From NCBI GenBank assembly GCA_030141605.1, contig JAQGDQ010000510.1:1-64000 (forward strand): a stretch of DNA of 64,000 nucleotides, read 5' to 3'. The notes beneath the pieces were generated by a model. That model was not told where the DNA came from. It saw only the letters and a list, made by a program, of their open reading frames with translations, and ran no database searches. This DNA is from Tubiluchus corallicola. Taxonomy: Eukaryota; Priapulida; Priapulimorpha; Priapulimorphida; Tubiluchidae. Position 1 is the stretch's first letter. Every line of letters starts with the position of its first letter. The translations under genes were made by a program, and so were the position numbers. This document shows, piece after piece, positions 22,470 through 34,569 of this stretch.

Positions 22470-22625
22470 TTTCCGCACAATCGCACTTTTTTGTTGACAA
22501 TCACAACAACTGCCGCACTTATTTACTTACTTTCTGCACATCCACACTTAATTACTTACATTCTGCGCAACCGCACTTAACTACTTACATTCTGCGCAAA
22601 CGCACTTTTTTACTAACTATCACGT
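22470..22625 (-). repeat. 30-bp tandem repeat, inverted copy
   Basis: Reverse complement of the 14530-14790 repeat (CTTACATTCTGCGCAACCGCACTTAA-like units at ~30-bp spacing). It lies directly before the 26-bp satellite. Confidence 0.8.
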
Positions 22626-22639
22626 TTTACTGTCATATC

Positions 22640-23165
22640 TGCTGTACTGCCTAACCAGCCATACTGTTAAACCTATCAAACCCGCCATACTGTCAAACCT
22701 GCCAAACCCGCCATACTGTCAAAGCTACAAATCTCGCCATACTGTCAAACCTGCCAAATCCGCCATACTGTCGAACCTGCAAACTCGCCATACTGTCAAA
22801 CCTGCCAAATCCGCCATACTGTCAAACCTGCCAAATCCGCCATACTGTCAAAGCTACAAATCTCGCCATACTGTCAAACCTGCAAACCCGCCATACTGTC
22901 AAACCTGCCAAATCCGCCATACTGTCGAACCTGCAAACCTGCCATACTGTTAAACCTGCCATACTGTAAAACCTGCAAAACCCACCATACTGTCATACCT
23001 GCCATACCCACCATACTGTCATACCTGCCATACCCACCATACTGAAAAACCTGCCAACCCGCCATATTGTCAAACCTCCCAACCCACCATACTGTTAAAC
23101 CTGTCAAACCCGTCATACTCTCAAACCTGCAAAACCCGTCATACTGTCAAACCTGCAAAACCTGC
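22640..23165 (+). repeat. 26-bp satellite, array 1
   Basis: The unit is CCATACTGTCAAACCTGCCA plus AATCCG, with 25-bp variants. About 20 units. A second short array of the same repeat at about 25655-25770 leads directly into 38-bp array 2. Confidence 0.92.
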
Positions 23166-25650
23166 ACATGTATTCAAACAACATAATCATTACATGACAG
23201 ATCACAGCACTACAAGACCCATTTATATAAAATTAAGTAACTGATTTAAAATGATTGCACATAAGATTAACACTTACCATAAAACATAGGCAGGACAGTT
23301 ATATAGATAGAATTAGCTTGCTGATGCCTGACATAAATTTATAAAGCAAATTCATACTCCATGCAATATCCCAGGCGAATCACGTCTATGACGTCACGAA
23401 GTGGCGCGTATTTAAAAATCAAGATGGCGAAACGTGATCAGTTTTCTGTGAGAAATTTGAAAGTTAAGTTTTTGTTTTCAGCCTAATGAAGCTTTAAATT
23501 CAATGAAAAGCCAGGCGATTTTTCACTTTTACTGAGAGAACGTTAATTTAAAACTTGTTTTATGAAATGCCACCATTCCATTCTTAAATCAAATTGCAGC
23601 CACAATCCATTTATTAGACAAAATAGAAGACTAAAGCGTGATCACTTCTGTGGTTAAGTGTAAAGAATAATTTGTTTCGTACAGAAAACAAAATTTTTTA
23701 CTTTTTCTAACAAAATCACACATTTTGCACTTAAAATCAATATTACACTTCACTAAAACTCTTCTGTTTTTTCCTGGAGCGCTGCTCACGCTTATAGCAA
23801 GACTGAAAAGCAAATGATTTGCTTGAGTTGTCTCGTCTTCACGCATGTGAAAGTTACGCCTATAAACTGACGTGTTGGAGTTGATCACCATGACAGCTTT
23901 TTAACTCCGCCTCAAGTCCCTGCGCACTAGAAATATGGCGCCAATAATGTTTGTTTGAACATTTTTAATAGATGCAAAGTTCCTTTACTTTTTAAGCGCA
24001 ATCTATTTGCACAAGTCGACCATCTTACTACGAAATCTTTTCTTCCTTTCAAGAACCTAAATAAACTTCAACAAATTGTTGCTGCAGGATAATAAGACCT
24101 GCTTAATCTTTGTTACAGTTATGGTCAAAATAAAAGACCTGCATTGTGTGCTGAGCTTAGAGCATGTCAACTGAACTTGTGTCCTATGCCACAGAATTTG
24201 GTGAAATTTGAAAGATGTTGAACATCTTCAAACTTGCTCACACATCCCATTTATTAAGCAAACTGTAAAATACTTCACATGTGTTTAATAATTGCACATA
24301 ATTGTAAATACAACTGAATAATCACTGAAATTGTAATACAACCAGCAGGCATTACAAAAATTAGAATGGACTTGTATGTTGTGAAAAGTTGTTCAGGTTT
24401 GTTCATTACACTCACATTTATGCGACTCTGGTATGTTCTTATGAAAATAAATGGACTTGAATTGGATTATAATTGTCAATGATTCAAATCAGAGTTCCCT
24501 TGAAGAAGTTCCCTGAGCTCTTCAAAGTTGAACATTACAACCCAGTCATAAAGCGACCAAAATAATTCCAAGAAAATTGCGGATTATAATAATCAGCAAT
24601 TTTGATCAGAATTGTATTTTTAATTTTAAAAATGGAGACGCGGACCATTTTGTGGCATGTTGATAATAGAGCTACAGCTGATTTTCGTAAACAAACACGT
24701 TTGTCACTCAAATTTGCATTCTGGTAAAACGCATCTATGACGTCTAAACTAAGGCATGAAATGTGAAAACTGGACAGTAATTTGTTGTAAAAAATAAAAA
24801 CACTCTAAAACACTCTTTTTGTGACACCTCCCCGTTACTAGGGCTCTTCATTCGCAAAAATAGACCAAAAGTAGCAATAGTTTGCAGTTGAATTACTTTC
24901 CGTAGACGCCACTATTTTTTAAGCGGCTTTTAACGTTTGAAAGACCAAAGACCTGTCTGACAAAACATGCATCAAATTTTGCTATTTCTAATTTTGCTCT
25001 GCCTTTCTACGGGAAGGTGAAAAATATAGTAAGCAAAATTTAGGCAAAACGAACAATTATCAGGGCCTTTTTCTTTATTATGTAACATTAACTTCTCTAA
25101 TTAATATCGCTTCTTATCTCTTGCATGTGATCGTATAGCTCGTGCCCTAATTTTTAATGAGTGATTTGCTTCTTACAATAATTGCTATAAGGTTATTCAC
25201 AACCCGGCTACTAGAGCTTAAGATAAAATCTATAGAGCAATGACAATTTCTCACAAGATTGTTTCTACGACTCCGCGCTGTGAAAGAGTCTTAATATCTA
25301 AAGCTTTCTTGCAAAAGTTCCCGCAATTGAACTCGTAAATTACTTAATGTACACAGTAAATCTCCAGGTTCGATTACAGAATTCAATGATGCTTAACTGA
25401 AACGCCTATAACCATACCCAAACTATTCATTTAAGTTAAAGCGAAATCCGTCTATTGTATACAACAATTACTCTTAGTCTAATAAATTACAATATGATCT
25501 TAATCGTCAAAGACGCTCACAATTTATAATTAGCTCCAAGAGACACTAAACAGATTTACTTAACTATCCTCTCGGTTCGCACTTATGGTGCTAAATTACA
25601 ATGTGAAACATATAAGTACAATCAAATACACGGTACCCTTAAGGTGTCTG
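23166..25650. other. Intergenic sequence with diverged ~173-bp units
   Basis: Diverged ~173-bp family units lie at about 24370-24640 (GGATTATAAT.ATCA landmarks). An open minus-strand frame at 23631-23891 (86 codons) shows no domain. No gene is supported. Confidence 0.5.
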
Positions 25651-25654
25651 TATT

Positions 25655-25770
25655 ACCTGCCATACCCACCATATTCAAAACCTGCCAAACCCGCCATACT
25701 GCCAAAAATGCCAAACCCGCCATACTGTCATACCTGGTCATACCCGCCATACTGAAAAACCTGCCAAACC
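25655..25770 (+). repeat. 26-bp satellite, array 2 (short)
   Basis: Four to five units of the CCATACTG..AACCTGCCAAACCCG repeat, diverged, running directly into the 38-bp satellite. Confidence 0.85.
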
Positions 25771-25773
25771 CAC

Positions 25774-27808
25774 ATCTCAGAAGCTCTGCAATTGTAGATA
25801 GGTTTACACATCCCAGAAGCACTGCAATCGTAGATTGGTTTACACACATGCCAGAAGCAGTGCAATCGTAGATAGGTTTACACACATGCCAGAAGCACTG
25901 CAATCGTAAATAGGTTTATGCACGTCCCAGAAGCACTGCAATCGTAGATTGGTTTACACACATCCCAGAAGCTCTGCAATTGTAGATAGGTTTACACACA
26001 TGCCAGAAGCACTGCAATCGTAGATAAGTTTACACACATCCCAGAAGCACTGCAATCGTAGATAGGTTTACACACATCCCAGAAGCACTGCAATCGTAGA
26101 TAGGTTTACACACATGCCAGAAGCAGTGCAATCGTAGATAGGTTTACACACATGCCAGAAGCACTGCAATCGTAGATAAGTTTACACACATGCCAGAAGC
26201 ACTGCAATCGTAGATAGGTTTACACACATGCCAGAAGCACTGCAATTGTAGATAGGTTTACACACATGCCAGAAGCACTGCAATTGTAGATAAGTTTATA
26301 CACATGCCAGAAGCACTGCAATCGTAGATAGGTTTACACACATGCCAGAAGCACTGCAATCGTAGATAAGTTTACACACATCCCAGAAGCACTGCAATCG
26401 TAGATAGGTTTACACACATGCCAGAAGCACTGCAATCGTAGATAGGTTTACACACATGCCAGAAGCACTGCAATCGTAGATAGGTTTACACACATGCCAG
26501 AAGCAGTGCAATCGTAAATAGGTTTACACACATCCCAGAAGCACTGCAATCGTAGATTGGTTTACACACATGCCAGAAGCAGTGCAATCGTAAATAGGTT
26601 TACACACATGCCAGAAGCACTGCAATCGTAAATAAATTTATGCACGTCCCAGAAGCACTGCAATCGTAGATAGGTTTACACACATGCCAGAAGCAGTGCA
26701 ATTGCAGATATGTTTACACACATGCCAGAAGCACTGCAATCGTAAATAGGTTTATGCACGTCCCAGAAGCACTGCAATCGTAGATAGGTTTACACACATG
26801 TCAGAAGTACTGCAGTCGTAGATAGGTTTACACACATGCCAGAAGCACTGCAATTGTAGATAAGTTTACACAAATGTCAGAAACATTGCAATCGTAGACA
26901 AGTTTACACACATCCCAGAAGCACTGCAATCATAGATAGGTTTACACACATGCCAGAAGCATTGCAATCGTAGATACTGTTTACTTACATGCCAGAAGCA
27001 CTGCAATCGTAGATAAGTTTACACATCCCAGAAGCACTGCAATCGTAGACAAGTTTACACACATCCCAGAAGCACTGAAATCATAGATAGGTTTACACAC
27101 ATGCCAGAAGCACTGCAATCGTAGATAAGTTTACACACATGCCAGAAGCACTGCAATCGTAAATAGGTTTATGCACGTCCTAGAAGCACTGCAATCGTAG
27201 ATAGGTTTACACAAATGCCAGAAGCACTGCAATCATAGATAGGTTTACACACATGCCAGAAGCATTGCAATCGTAGACTAGTTTACACACATCCCAGAAG
27301 CACTGCAATCATAGATAGGTTTACACACATGCCAGAAGCACCGCAATCCTAGATAGGTTTACACACAAGACAGAAGCACTGCAATCGTAGATAAGATTAC
27401 ACACATCCCAGAAGCACTGCAATCGTTGATAGGTTTACACACATTCCAGAAGCAGTGCAATTGCAGATATGTTTACACACATGCCAGAAGCACTGCAATC
27501 GTAGATAGGTTTACACACATGTCAGAAGTACTGCAGTCGTAGATAGGTTTACACACATGCCAGAAGCACTGCAATTGTAGATAAGTTTACACAAATGTCA
27601 GAAACATTGTAATCGTAGATAGGTTTACACACATGCCAGAAACATTGCAATCGTAGATAGGCTTTCACACAGGCCAGAAGCACTGCAATCGTAGATAGGT
27701 TTACACACAACCCAGAAGCACTGCAATCCTAGATAGGTTTACACACATGCTAGAAACATTGCAATCCTAGATAGGCTTACACACATGCCAGAAGCACTGC
27801 AATCGTAC
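25774..27808 (+). repeat. 38-bp satellite, array 2 (~53 units)
   Basis: Same unit as array 1. Longer blocks repeat within it: for example, a block with the variants CAGTGCAATTGCAGATATG and TCAGAAGTACTGCAGTCGTA appears near 26697-26880 and again near 27453-27610. This shows higher-order duplication of several units at once. No unique spacers are present. Confidence 0.95.
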
Positions 27809-28963
27809 TTTAAGAGAAACAGTTTTCTACTACAATTGTTGTATGCAAAACTGGTCTGCTTGTCACAGCAATAATATAAAATATAATAATACAATATTAC
27901 TATAATATATACACCGTTTTTTCAGGTATTTTAGCTTTTTTATATTTTTAACGTCAATGCTTTTCAAACAAGTGAAATTTTTTTAAAGTCACTTATTTGG
28001 TCCGTTTTGCTCTATGGTGCTTAGCATCAAATTGCTAGGGGCAAGTGGGCCTAAATGTTTTACAAAATATTGATGAACTGGTACAGTTAACGCAGCTCTT
28101 GCATTACATAAACAGATAATTTTACACATAAATGCGAGTCCGACAAAGTGGAAAATTGTCCTTCTTTTTTATGCAGATGGGTGTATTAAATCACCACGAG
28201 TTTCAAAAATATATAATAAAATCACAGGAATTATTTAATATGCCGGGCTTCTAGTATTAATGTTCTGCAAAAATGTAACAACATTGTCAGTTATATAGTT
28301 ACTGTGACTCTGTGGTCATTAAGTCTGCACATAATATCTGCGCACTGCATAGCAGCGGCTTTGCGTCTTTAACAACGGCATGGCGGCTCATGTGACGAAC
28401 GAAGAAAAAAAGTTCGTGTGAGAGGTACGTTTAATCATGTTACCGTTTTTTTAACTTTGTTTATTTACAAACAGATACTGCTGAATGTTTTACACGACCG
28501 CTAGTTACTGATGACGTCATTATTTCAAGGTGGGCGCTAGATTTTTACATTTAGCAGCCATCTTGAAATAACAAGAACATCAATTTTTACAAACGTGTTT
28601 TCTGATTTTCATGAAATGAAAACATAATATTGTAATTACTTACAATACATGTGTGATTTATAAAATGCTATAAACAATGTAAATAAATGTTGGCAGCCAT
28701 CTTGAAATTATGATGTAATGTCTTCAGAAACTAGGTTTTCTGATTCCCGAGGTATATATTTTTTGCCTTACTAAATGCCCGTGGTTCATATAAATTGATG
28801 ATAAAATTTTGTTTCGATATTGGCCGCCATCTTGGAAAAATAATGAAACCTAATAACTGCTGGAATAACTATCAGTACACTTCCCTATTAATCTGTATAC
28901 AAATTTTTGGAAATTTCACTTTTTTTAAAAAAACTAAAAATGTGTACAAAAAAGCTGTTTTTT
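27809..28963 (+). repeat. 3' tail and flank of 38-bp array, copy 2 (Helitron-free)
   Basis: Paralogue of 16536-16642 joined to 18502-19163. The hairpin lies at 27820-27853. The site that carries the Helitron in the other copy is empty here, between A27907 and T27908. Bases 28004-28420 are extra relative to copy 1. No gene recognised. Confidence 0.85.
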
Positions 28964-29109
28964 TAAAATTTGATTTACATTGTGTGCTTTGCAGTCATTT
29001 TGTTTTTGGCATTTTGACCATTTTCCAGTCATTTTTCAAGTTAACAGCGGATTCAACATGGTCACATTGAAAAGACATATGTGCTGCTGCTCAGTCTTAC
29101 ACTCCTGTC

Positions 29110-29290
29110 ACAGCAGTTAGGAAACTAAAATTTGGCACAAAAATGCTCTATTGTTGTAGTACTTCATATTTCAAAACTGACGCAAATCAGTGCACAAATA
29201 ATTCAATGCTTCACATTCCACACTAGAGCTGTTACTAACAGTCGACTTTTGCGGCAGTTAGTAAACTAAAATTTGGCAAAAATGCCCTGT
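29110..29290 (+). repeat. Isolated 141-bp satellite unit
   Basis: AATTTGGCA landmarks at about 29129 and 29270 are 141 bp apart. The sequence matches the 14795-15700 satellite. Confidence 0.8.
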
Positions 29291-29399
29291 CATTAAGAAG
29301 CAGTTATTAACTGAAGCAGGAAATGATTGATGTTTGACTGCAATAACTTCCTACTAATCAACCTGATACCATGTGTATAAGCTTTCTTCCTTCCGTTTT

Positions 29400-29560
29400 G
29401 TTGATAATAAAAGCACATTTTGTGCATTAAAACTCTTCAAGGTTGGCCATTGCCCAGTATTCGTCCATGAAGGACTATAATTATCACTGAAATTTAACCA
29501 CCATTATGCTGTCGATGTGAATTAGTGAAAATTACAGCTGTTCTTTGTGTGAGGCATCTG
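29400..29560 (+). repeat. Single ~173-bp family unit
   Basis: Contains AAAACTCTTCAAGGTTGGCC and the AATTACAGCTGTTCTTTGTG end typical of the family. Confidence 0.75.
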
Positions 29561-29959
29561 TAGCTGAAGTTATGAACAGGTTTATAAATTTAATGGAGGC
29601 ATTTTTTTGCAATGAACATGATTACAGTGACTCAAGTTGTCAGGTTTACAAAATTTAGTAAGATGAAAAATTGATTTTAACTTTTGTACAGAGCAGAGAG
29701 CGCATTGGAAAAAGATTTCATAAAGTTTCATCAGATGATAATTGCACAAATATTCGTCCTGCTTGTGTTGAAAATTACAACATTGCTGTCTCACTAGCTT
29801 ATGTGTGTATATAGTATATATAGTATATTTAATACTGCATTTGCGTAATACCTTAATACTATATTAACTTTATATATATTGATGTAATTATTTGCAATGC
29901 TGCCTCACTAGGTGTCTGACAAAATGCGATGTTTCAGATTAGAATTTTACAGATTACGA

Positions 29960-30570
29960 ACAATTTTTATATAACCATTTGAAATCCAAGATCGCAAACT
30001 ACAGCTAATGGATGTAATTATGATATTATGAAATCCTGCTTTGCTGCACTTGAGATGCTGTCTACTCAATAGCAGAAAAACCGGCTAATAGATGTAATTA
30101 TAATTTCATAAAATCCTTCCACACAAGCCACTTTGTTCTGCCTTGCAGTAATTTCAATTACATCATTTTATGAAATCCTTTAAACCGGACCTCTTGAGAC
30201 ACGATAAACACCGTTTACAAAGCGATTAAGTATTTTATTATAAGCCTCATCAAATCCATTAGCGCACTTCAGGTAACCTTTGTACGCAACTCACAAAGAG
30301 CAGCTATAATTTTCAGTAATTGACTTGGACAACTTAATAATGATTGAATTCAATGATAATTATAATCCCTCATCTTAAATTAGTGAGAGGAATTTTCCCA
30401 GGGTTATATCCCTGGTGGGTAATGACCAGCCTTGAAGAGCTTTTGATATTGCACAAAGAGCGATTCTGTAATTCAGAAATGTAACACAGAATAAATTGCA
30501 TCGCTATTTTAATGGCTGATGTTTAAGACATGCGAGAAATTTATCCACGATTGTTTACAGTGGGGAGGGG
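29960..30570 (-). repeat. Dispersed module, copy 3 (inverted)
   Basis: Reverse complement of 4845-5495 over its length, from TTATATAACCATTTGAAATC (29969) to ATTTATCCACGATTGTTTAC (30539). The two lie 25 kb apart in opposite orientation. A G-rich tract (30562-30574) follows. Confidence 0.8.
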
Positions 30571-31440
30571 GGGGGATGCGCACGCCGTGATTCATGTGTC
30601 TGTTTAATAGGATTTTGTGAAATTTTCGTAAAATTATCTGACATACTTTGTAGATAATGCGCATGTCGTTTCAAGCATTTGCTGCCCAGCTTTGTACATT
30701 GAAAATTATCATAACTTATTATAGTATCAGGAATTACAGTCTTTACCAGTAATTTATTCAGAGTTATGGCGTCGAGGTATTATTGCTGTTTATAAAGTCT
30801 AACTCGTTCAACTCGTTCTATTCACTTGGTATTAATGCTATCATTATTTTCAATTGCTGCGTAATCTTTTCAATTTAGTATTCAATCGATTCAAGCCTGC
30901 ATTTAGCCTGCGCTTTTGTGTCACAATGAATCAATTCTTCTGTAAAAACATCCATTAAGTAATTTGCTTTAAGTGGCGCTTGAAATTTTCGGTCTAATGG
31001 GAGTTAAACTTTAATCCCATAATAACTTTTGCGGCATGAAGAGGTTCCATTCTAAACTGCCGTAAATGTCGCAAAAAATTGCCTTGATTATAAGAAAAGT
31101 ACAAAAAGTCTTTGTAGCAAGTATACTGCTGGATTTTGCTCTAAGTTTACAAGGAGTTTTGTGTGAGAGCCTAAAATGCTCTGTTGAGATGAAATTTTTA
31201 CCGTTTTGTTATAAAAATTGTCAGCTTCTTAACATGTTTTCTTCTTTCTTCTTTCACCCTGCAGCCACTTATTTTGTGTGATCACTTGTTTTTTAAAGTT
31301 TGTGAGTGAAAGTTGTTGGTTCACTGAAATATGTTGTTATGTCACCTCAGGTAGAAGCTGATATTGAAAATTATGAATATTGTTTCAGTTTATTACTATC
31401 AAGTAAACACTATTTGCTAGTAATAAATGCTATGCTGTAG
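30571..31440. other. Intergenic sequence
   Basis: AT-rich, no element recognised. The 71-codon frame at 31066-31281 has no supporting feature. Confidence 0.5.
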
Positions 31441-31442
31441 AA

Positions 31443-32240
31443 AAAGCGTTCAAGATTGGCTATTGCTCGTTACTGACAACCGTGTTACCTTGTTAGCGTG
31501 AGTATCCTGGAAAAATTCCTCGCGTCATTTTAAAAGGGCAGGTTAAAATTATCTGTAATTTCAATGATTGTGTAATGGGGTGCAATTTATTGATAATAGA
31601 AGCGTCTTTGTGCGTTATGAAAAGCTCTTCAAGGTTGGTCATTGCTCAGCGTGCATCCAGACAGACTTGGGAAATAATCCTGGGAAAATTCCTCGCATCA
31701 AATTAAGAAATCGGGATTAACATTATTTGTAATTTCAATCTTTATGTAATGGGTGCAAATTATTGGTAATAGAAGCGTCTTTGTGTGTTATGAAAAGCTC
31801 TTCAAGGTTGGTCATTGCTCAGCGAGCATCCAGACAGACCTGGGAAATAATCCTGGGAAAATTCCTCACATCAAATTAGAAAATCAGGCTTAACATTATC
31901 TGTGATTTCAATCATTTTGTAATGGGTGCCAATTATTAATCATAAAAACGTCTTTGTGTGTTATGAAAAGCTCTTCTTGTCTAGTTATTGCCCAGCCTGG
32001 TTCAGTCAGGTGCATCCCGTTAAATCTGGGAAAGTTCCTCACATCAACTTAAAGAGCATGATTAAAATTATCAGTAATTTCAATCTTTATGTGATGAGTG
32101 CAAATTATTAATAATAGAATCGTCTTTGTGTGTTATGAAAAGCTCTTCAAGGCTCATCCAGACATACTCCACTGGGATAATCGTGGGAACATTCCTGGCA
32201 TTTAAAATGACGAAATAAATTGTCATTCGTTTCAATCACT
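31443..32240 (+). repeat. ~173-bp satellite, about five tandem units
   Basis: AAAGC(T/G)(C/T)TTC landmarks at 31443, 31621, 31794, 31967 and 32138 give spacings of 178, 173, 173 and 171 bp. Each unit carries CCTGGGAAAATTCCTC and GTCTTTGTGTGTTATGAAAA. This is the tandem form of the family that is scattered singly, in both orientations, over the first 32 kb. Confidence 0.92.
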
Positions 32241-32837
32241 TTGATGTTATTTACGTACTTTGAACAAATTTAATAATTTAATGAAGGGATTCTTTACAAA
32301 TAACGCGAATGCCACGCATCAACTACTTTTGTTTATCCGCTTGTGCACAGAGCAGAAATGTACTGGAAAAAGCAGAGCCCTGTATCAAATGGATATATAC
32401 ACCGCCATTTTAGATTACATGTGGCGCCATCGTGTAGCCATAGTCTCTCGGACCTGCTGACAATATTACGTTCATCACAATGGCAACATTTTGCAGGTCC
32501 CTTATAGGCTTTGCAGTTAATATTTTAATAACTGTATATCATTGTAGAAAAAGGTTAACAATGACCATTGACCTAAAAAAACATTGAAAACACCAACTGC
32601 ATAATCACCGAAGCCTGCCGTAATTATAATGTTTGTCGTAATTTTTAAGCATGTCAAAATTGTTATAGCCTATGTTAAACTGTCAAATAAAATATTAATG
32701 ATTAGTACTGAGTATCCGTGAGAAAATATAAAGAAATACTTAACAACAACAGAATTAAATGAAGGGATTTCTTAAAAATTAATACTGAGATGAATAATGG
32801 ACCTTAATTTGTAGTTTTGTTGTTGCATTGTTGATCA
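32241..32837. other. Intergenic sequence
   Basis: Nothing recognised. Confidence 0.5.
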
Positions 32838-33075
32838 TTGATGGATGGGGCTATGTTATAGCACACAGTTTCAACTTTGTACAAAATGTTCTGCTAGATT
32901 TCGCTATGCTGCTGTGCTGTTGGCATTGATGTTGTAGGTGTCTTCATCATGATCGTCGTTCGAGATGGGTGGACTTGGGGTGGTGTGGTGCGGTATGGTG
33001 TGGTATGGTGTAGTAGGTGTGGTAAATGTAGGATATTATAGTGTAGGTGTGGCGTAGTGTAGGCGTGTAATTTAA
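32838..33075 (+). mobile_element. Helitron-body fragment, inverted copy
   Basis: The reverse complement matches the Helitron body at about 17450-17700: GTGCTATAA near one end, then the CAACAGCACAGCA segment, then the GGTGTGGT satellite. No hairpin-CTAG terminus is present on the satellite side, so the copy is truncated. Confidence 0.65.
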
Positions 33076-33600
33076 GTGTTCTGCTATTTTCAAATTTACT
33101 CCCTTGAAAGCACAGCCAGAGTGACAAAAATATTCCATAACTTCGACTGAAGGACAAAGAATGTGAATAAAATACTATAATCAATTATAGATGCAAATTA
33201 GACTGCAACATGGTTTGTCTGATTCAGATTTGAACCCTGGACCTCTTGGCTGCCATTCGTCAACTAATACAATTCCTAGACTAGATTCCTATTATTTAAT
33301 TAACTACAATAATTGTAGTTATTTTCTTTACAAAATGAATGACTATGATTGCAACTCTTTACTATGGGAAATGTGCTGGTCGTTGGCATTTCACTTCTGC
33401 GAGCAACTTTCACTAATCCGCCATTATGGTGGCTAGATATCACATTGTTTAAAGAATTTATTAAATATCTTCAATTAACATTACTTAATTAATTAATTAC
33501 AAATAACAACAAATATTATCGCACAGGCATTTTTAAAACTTTATTAATATCTGAAAACCCAACAAACTGTGCTTATACCACACTGCAAACCAAGCACAGT
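33076..33600. other. Intergenic sequence
   Basis: No element is supported here. An 81-codon frame at 33191-33436 contains NPGP but lacks the other features of a 2A peptide (see the rejected items). Confidence 0.5.
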
Positions 33601-33602
33601 TT

Positions 33603-33720
33603 CGATAGCGATCGCTTAGTGGCTAAGGTGCAGGATTCGCACGGACTAGGTTGAAGGTTCGAGCGTTAGTAGGATAAAGCAAGTTAATAAAATTGTAGTT
33701 TATAGAAAAAAAATTTAACA
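33603..33720 (+). repeat. Possible tRNA-derived SINE head
   Basis: TCGCTTAGTGGCTAAGG resembles a Pol III A box, and AGGTTCGAGCG about 35 nt later resembles a B box. The T arm does not pair well, so it is not a functional tRNA. An A-rich tract follows at about 33709. A short tRNA-derived SINE is the best explanation. Confidence 0.4.
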
Positions 33721-34046
33721 CAATTAACGTGGACCATTCTGTTTATTAAACAAGCTTATTATTATTATATAAACAGCCTTGCATGCAGGACATAAACCGT
33801 GAGTGTTTGACGCAAGCTGTAAAGAACATTTTGGTAAAATCATTTGTTAGTAGGCCTACTATTATCAGTTCAGCCATGTTTGATTTCAAATGACTTACAA
33901 ATGTCTTTTTGCGGAAATAATCTTCAATGAGCGCATATGTTCAGTAAAAAAATTATACTTAATGGTAAAGTATTTACACTTCTATAGGAAACATTAAACA
34001 GCTACCGAATATGCCACGTCTTTGCTGATTAGGATAATTTTGTCTC

Positions 34047-34106
34047 TAGTCTACTTCCTACTACTCCCACCGTTGAACGGGCTATTTAACCATGGCCAGC
34101 ATCTTG
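34047..34106 (+). mobile_element. Fragment of Helitron internal sequence
   Basis: CACCGTTGAACGGGCTATTT matches the Helitron body at about 18207-18232 and, inverted, 41720-41745. Confidence 0.6.
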
Positions 34107-34188
34107 TGGAATCATCTGTGAAATGGTTTAGTGGGGGAATGCTTTATATTTACGTGTAATACCAATAAATAAAAGCTCGTTTACAATT

Positions 34189-34569
34189 TCATGCAGGACT
34201 CAGATCTTTTTCTAAGTGGTAATGTCCCACATAGATAAATCCGTGTTTACACTGTAAATTTAGTTGTTTTAGTATTAGTAAAGTGTCTTCTTGCGGTGCT
34301 TTTACACCAGCTGCCTTAAAAAAATCTGGATCGTTTCTTCCTATCGAAACTGTAGTGCAAAACTTGAAAAACAAGAGCATTTAATCGAAACACGCGAACA
34401 TTATAGTCATCTTTTTTATCTGTTCACGGAATTCTACTTTTCCCAAACAGTTTTTTTCTGTTAGATACTTGGCAATTGCTACTTGATTGGGGGACAAAAT
34501 TACAATATTATAATGACCTACACATATATACTTTGTGCTGTATCGTAGCTCACTGAAACTGAAGATCAT
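34189..34569 (-). pseudogene. Open minus-strand frame with one in-frame stop
   Basis: Two frames of 62 and 63 codons are joined in phase by a single TAA (34383-34381), giving about 125 codons. Both halves contain a VGHY-type motif (YICVGHYN, FIYVGHYH), which may be an internal repeat. No family is recognised; could be chance. Confidence 0.2.

Noticed and set aside
22874-23116. 80-codon Gly/Val/Trp-rich frame in the 26-bp satellite
   Set aside because: Repeat translation; unit length is not a multiple of three but copies vary between 25 and 26 bp, which keeps frames open by chance.
25774-27808. CRISPR-like regular array
   Set aside because: Units are contiguous 38-bp copies with no unique spacers, in a eukaryotic context; it is a satellite.
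33191-33436. NPGP in a frame reading SDSDLNPGPL, as a second 2A-like motif
   Set aside because: Glu and the Val/Ile of the 2A core are missing, no hydrophobic run precedes it, and no endonuclease or reverse transcriptase follows. Its reverse complement also resembles a tRNA B box (GGTTCAAATC) but lacks an A box.
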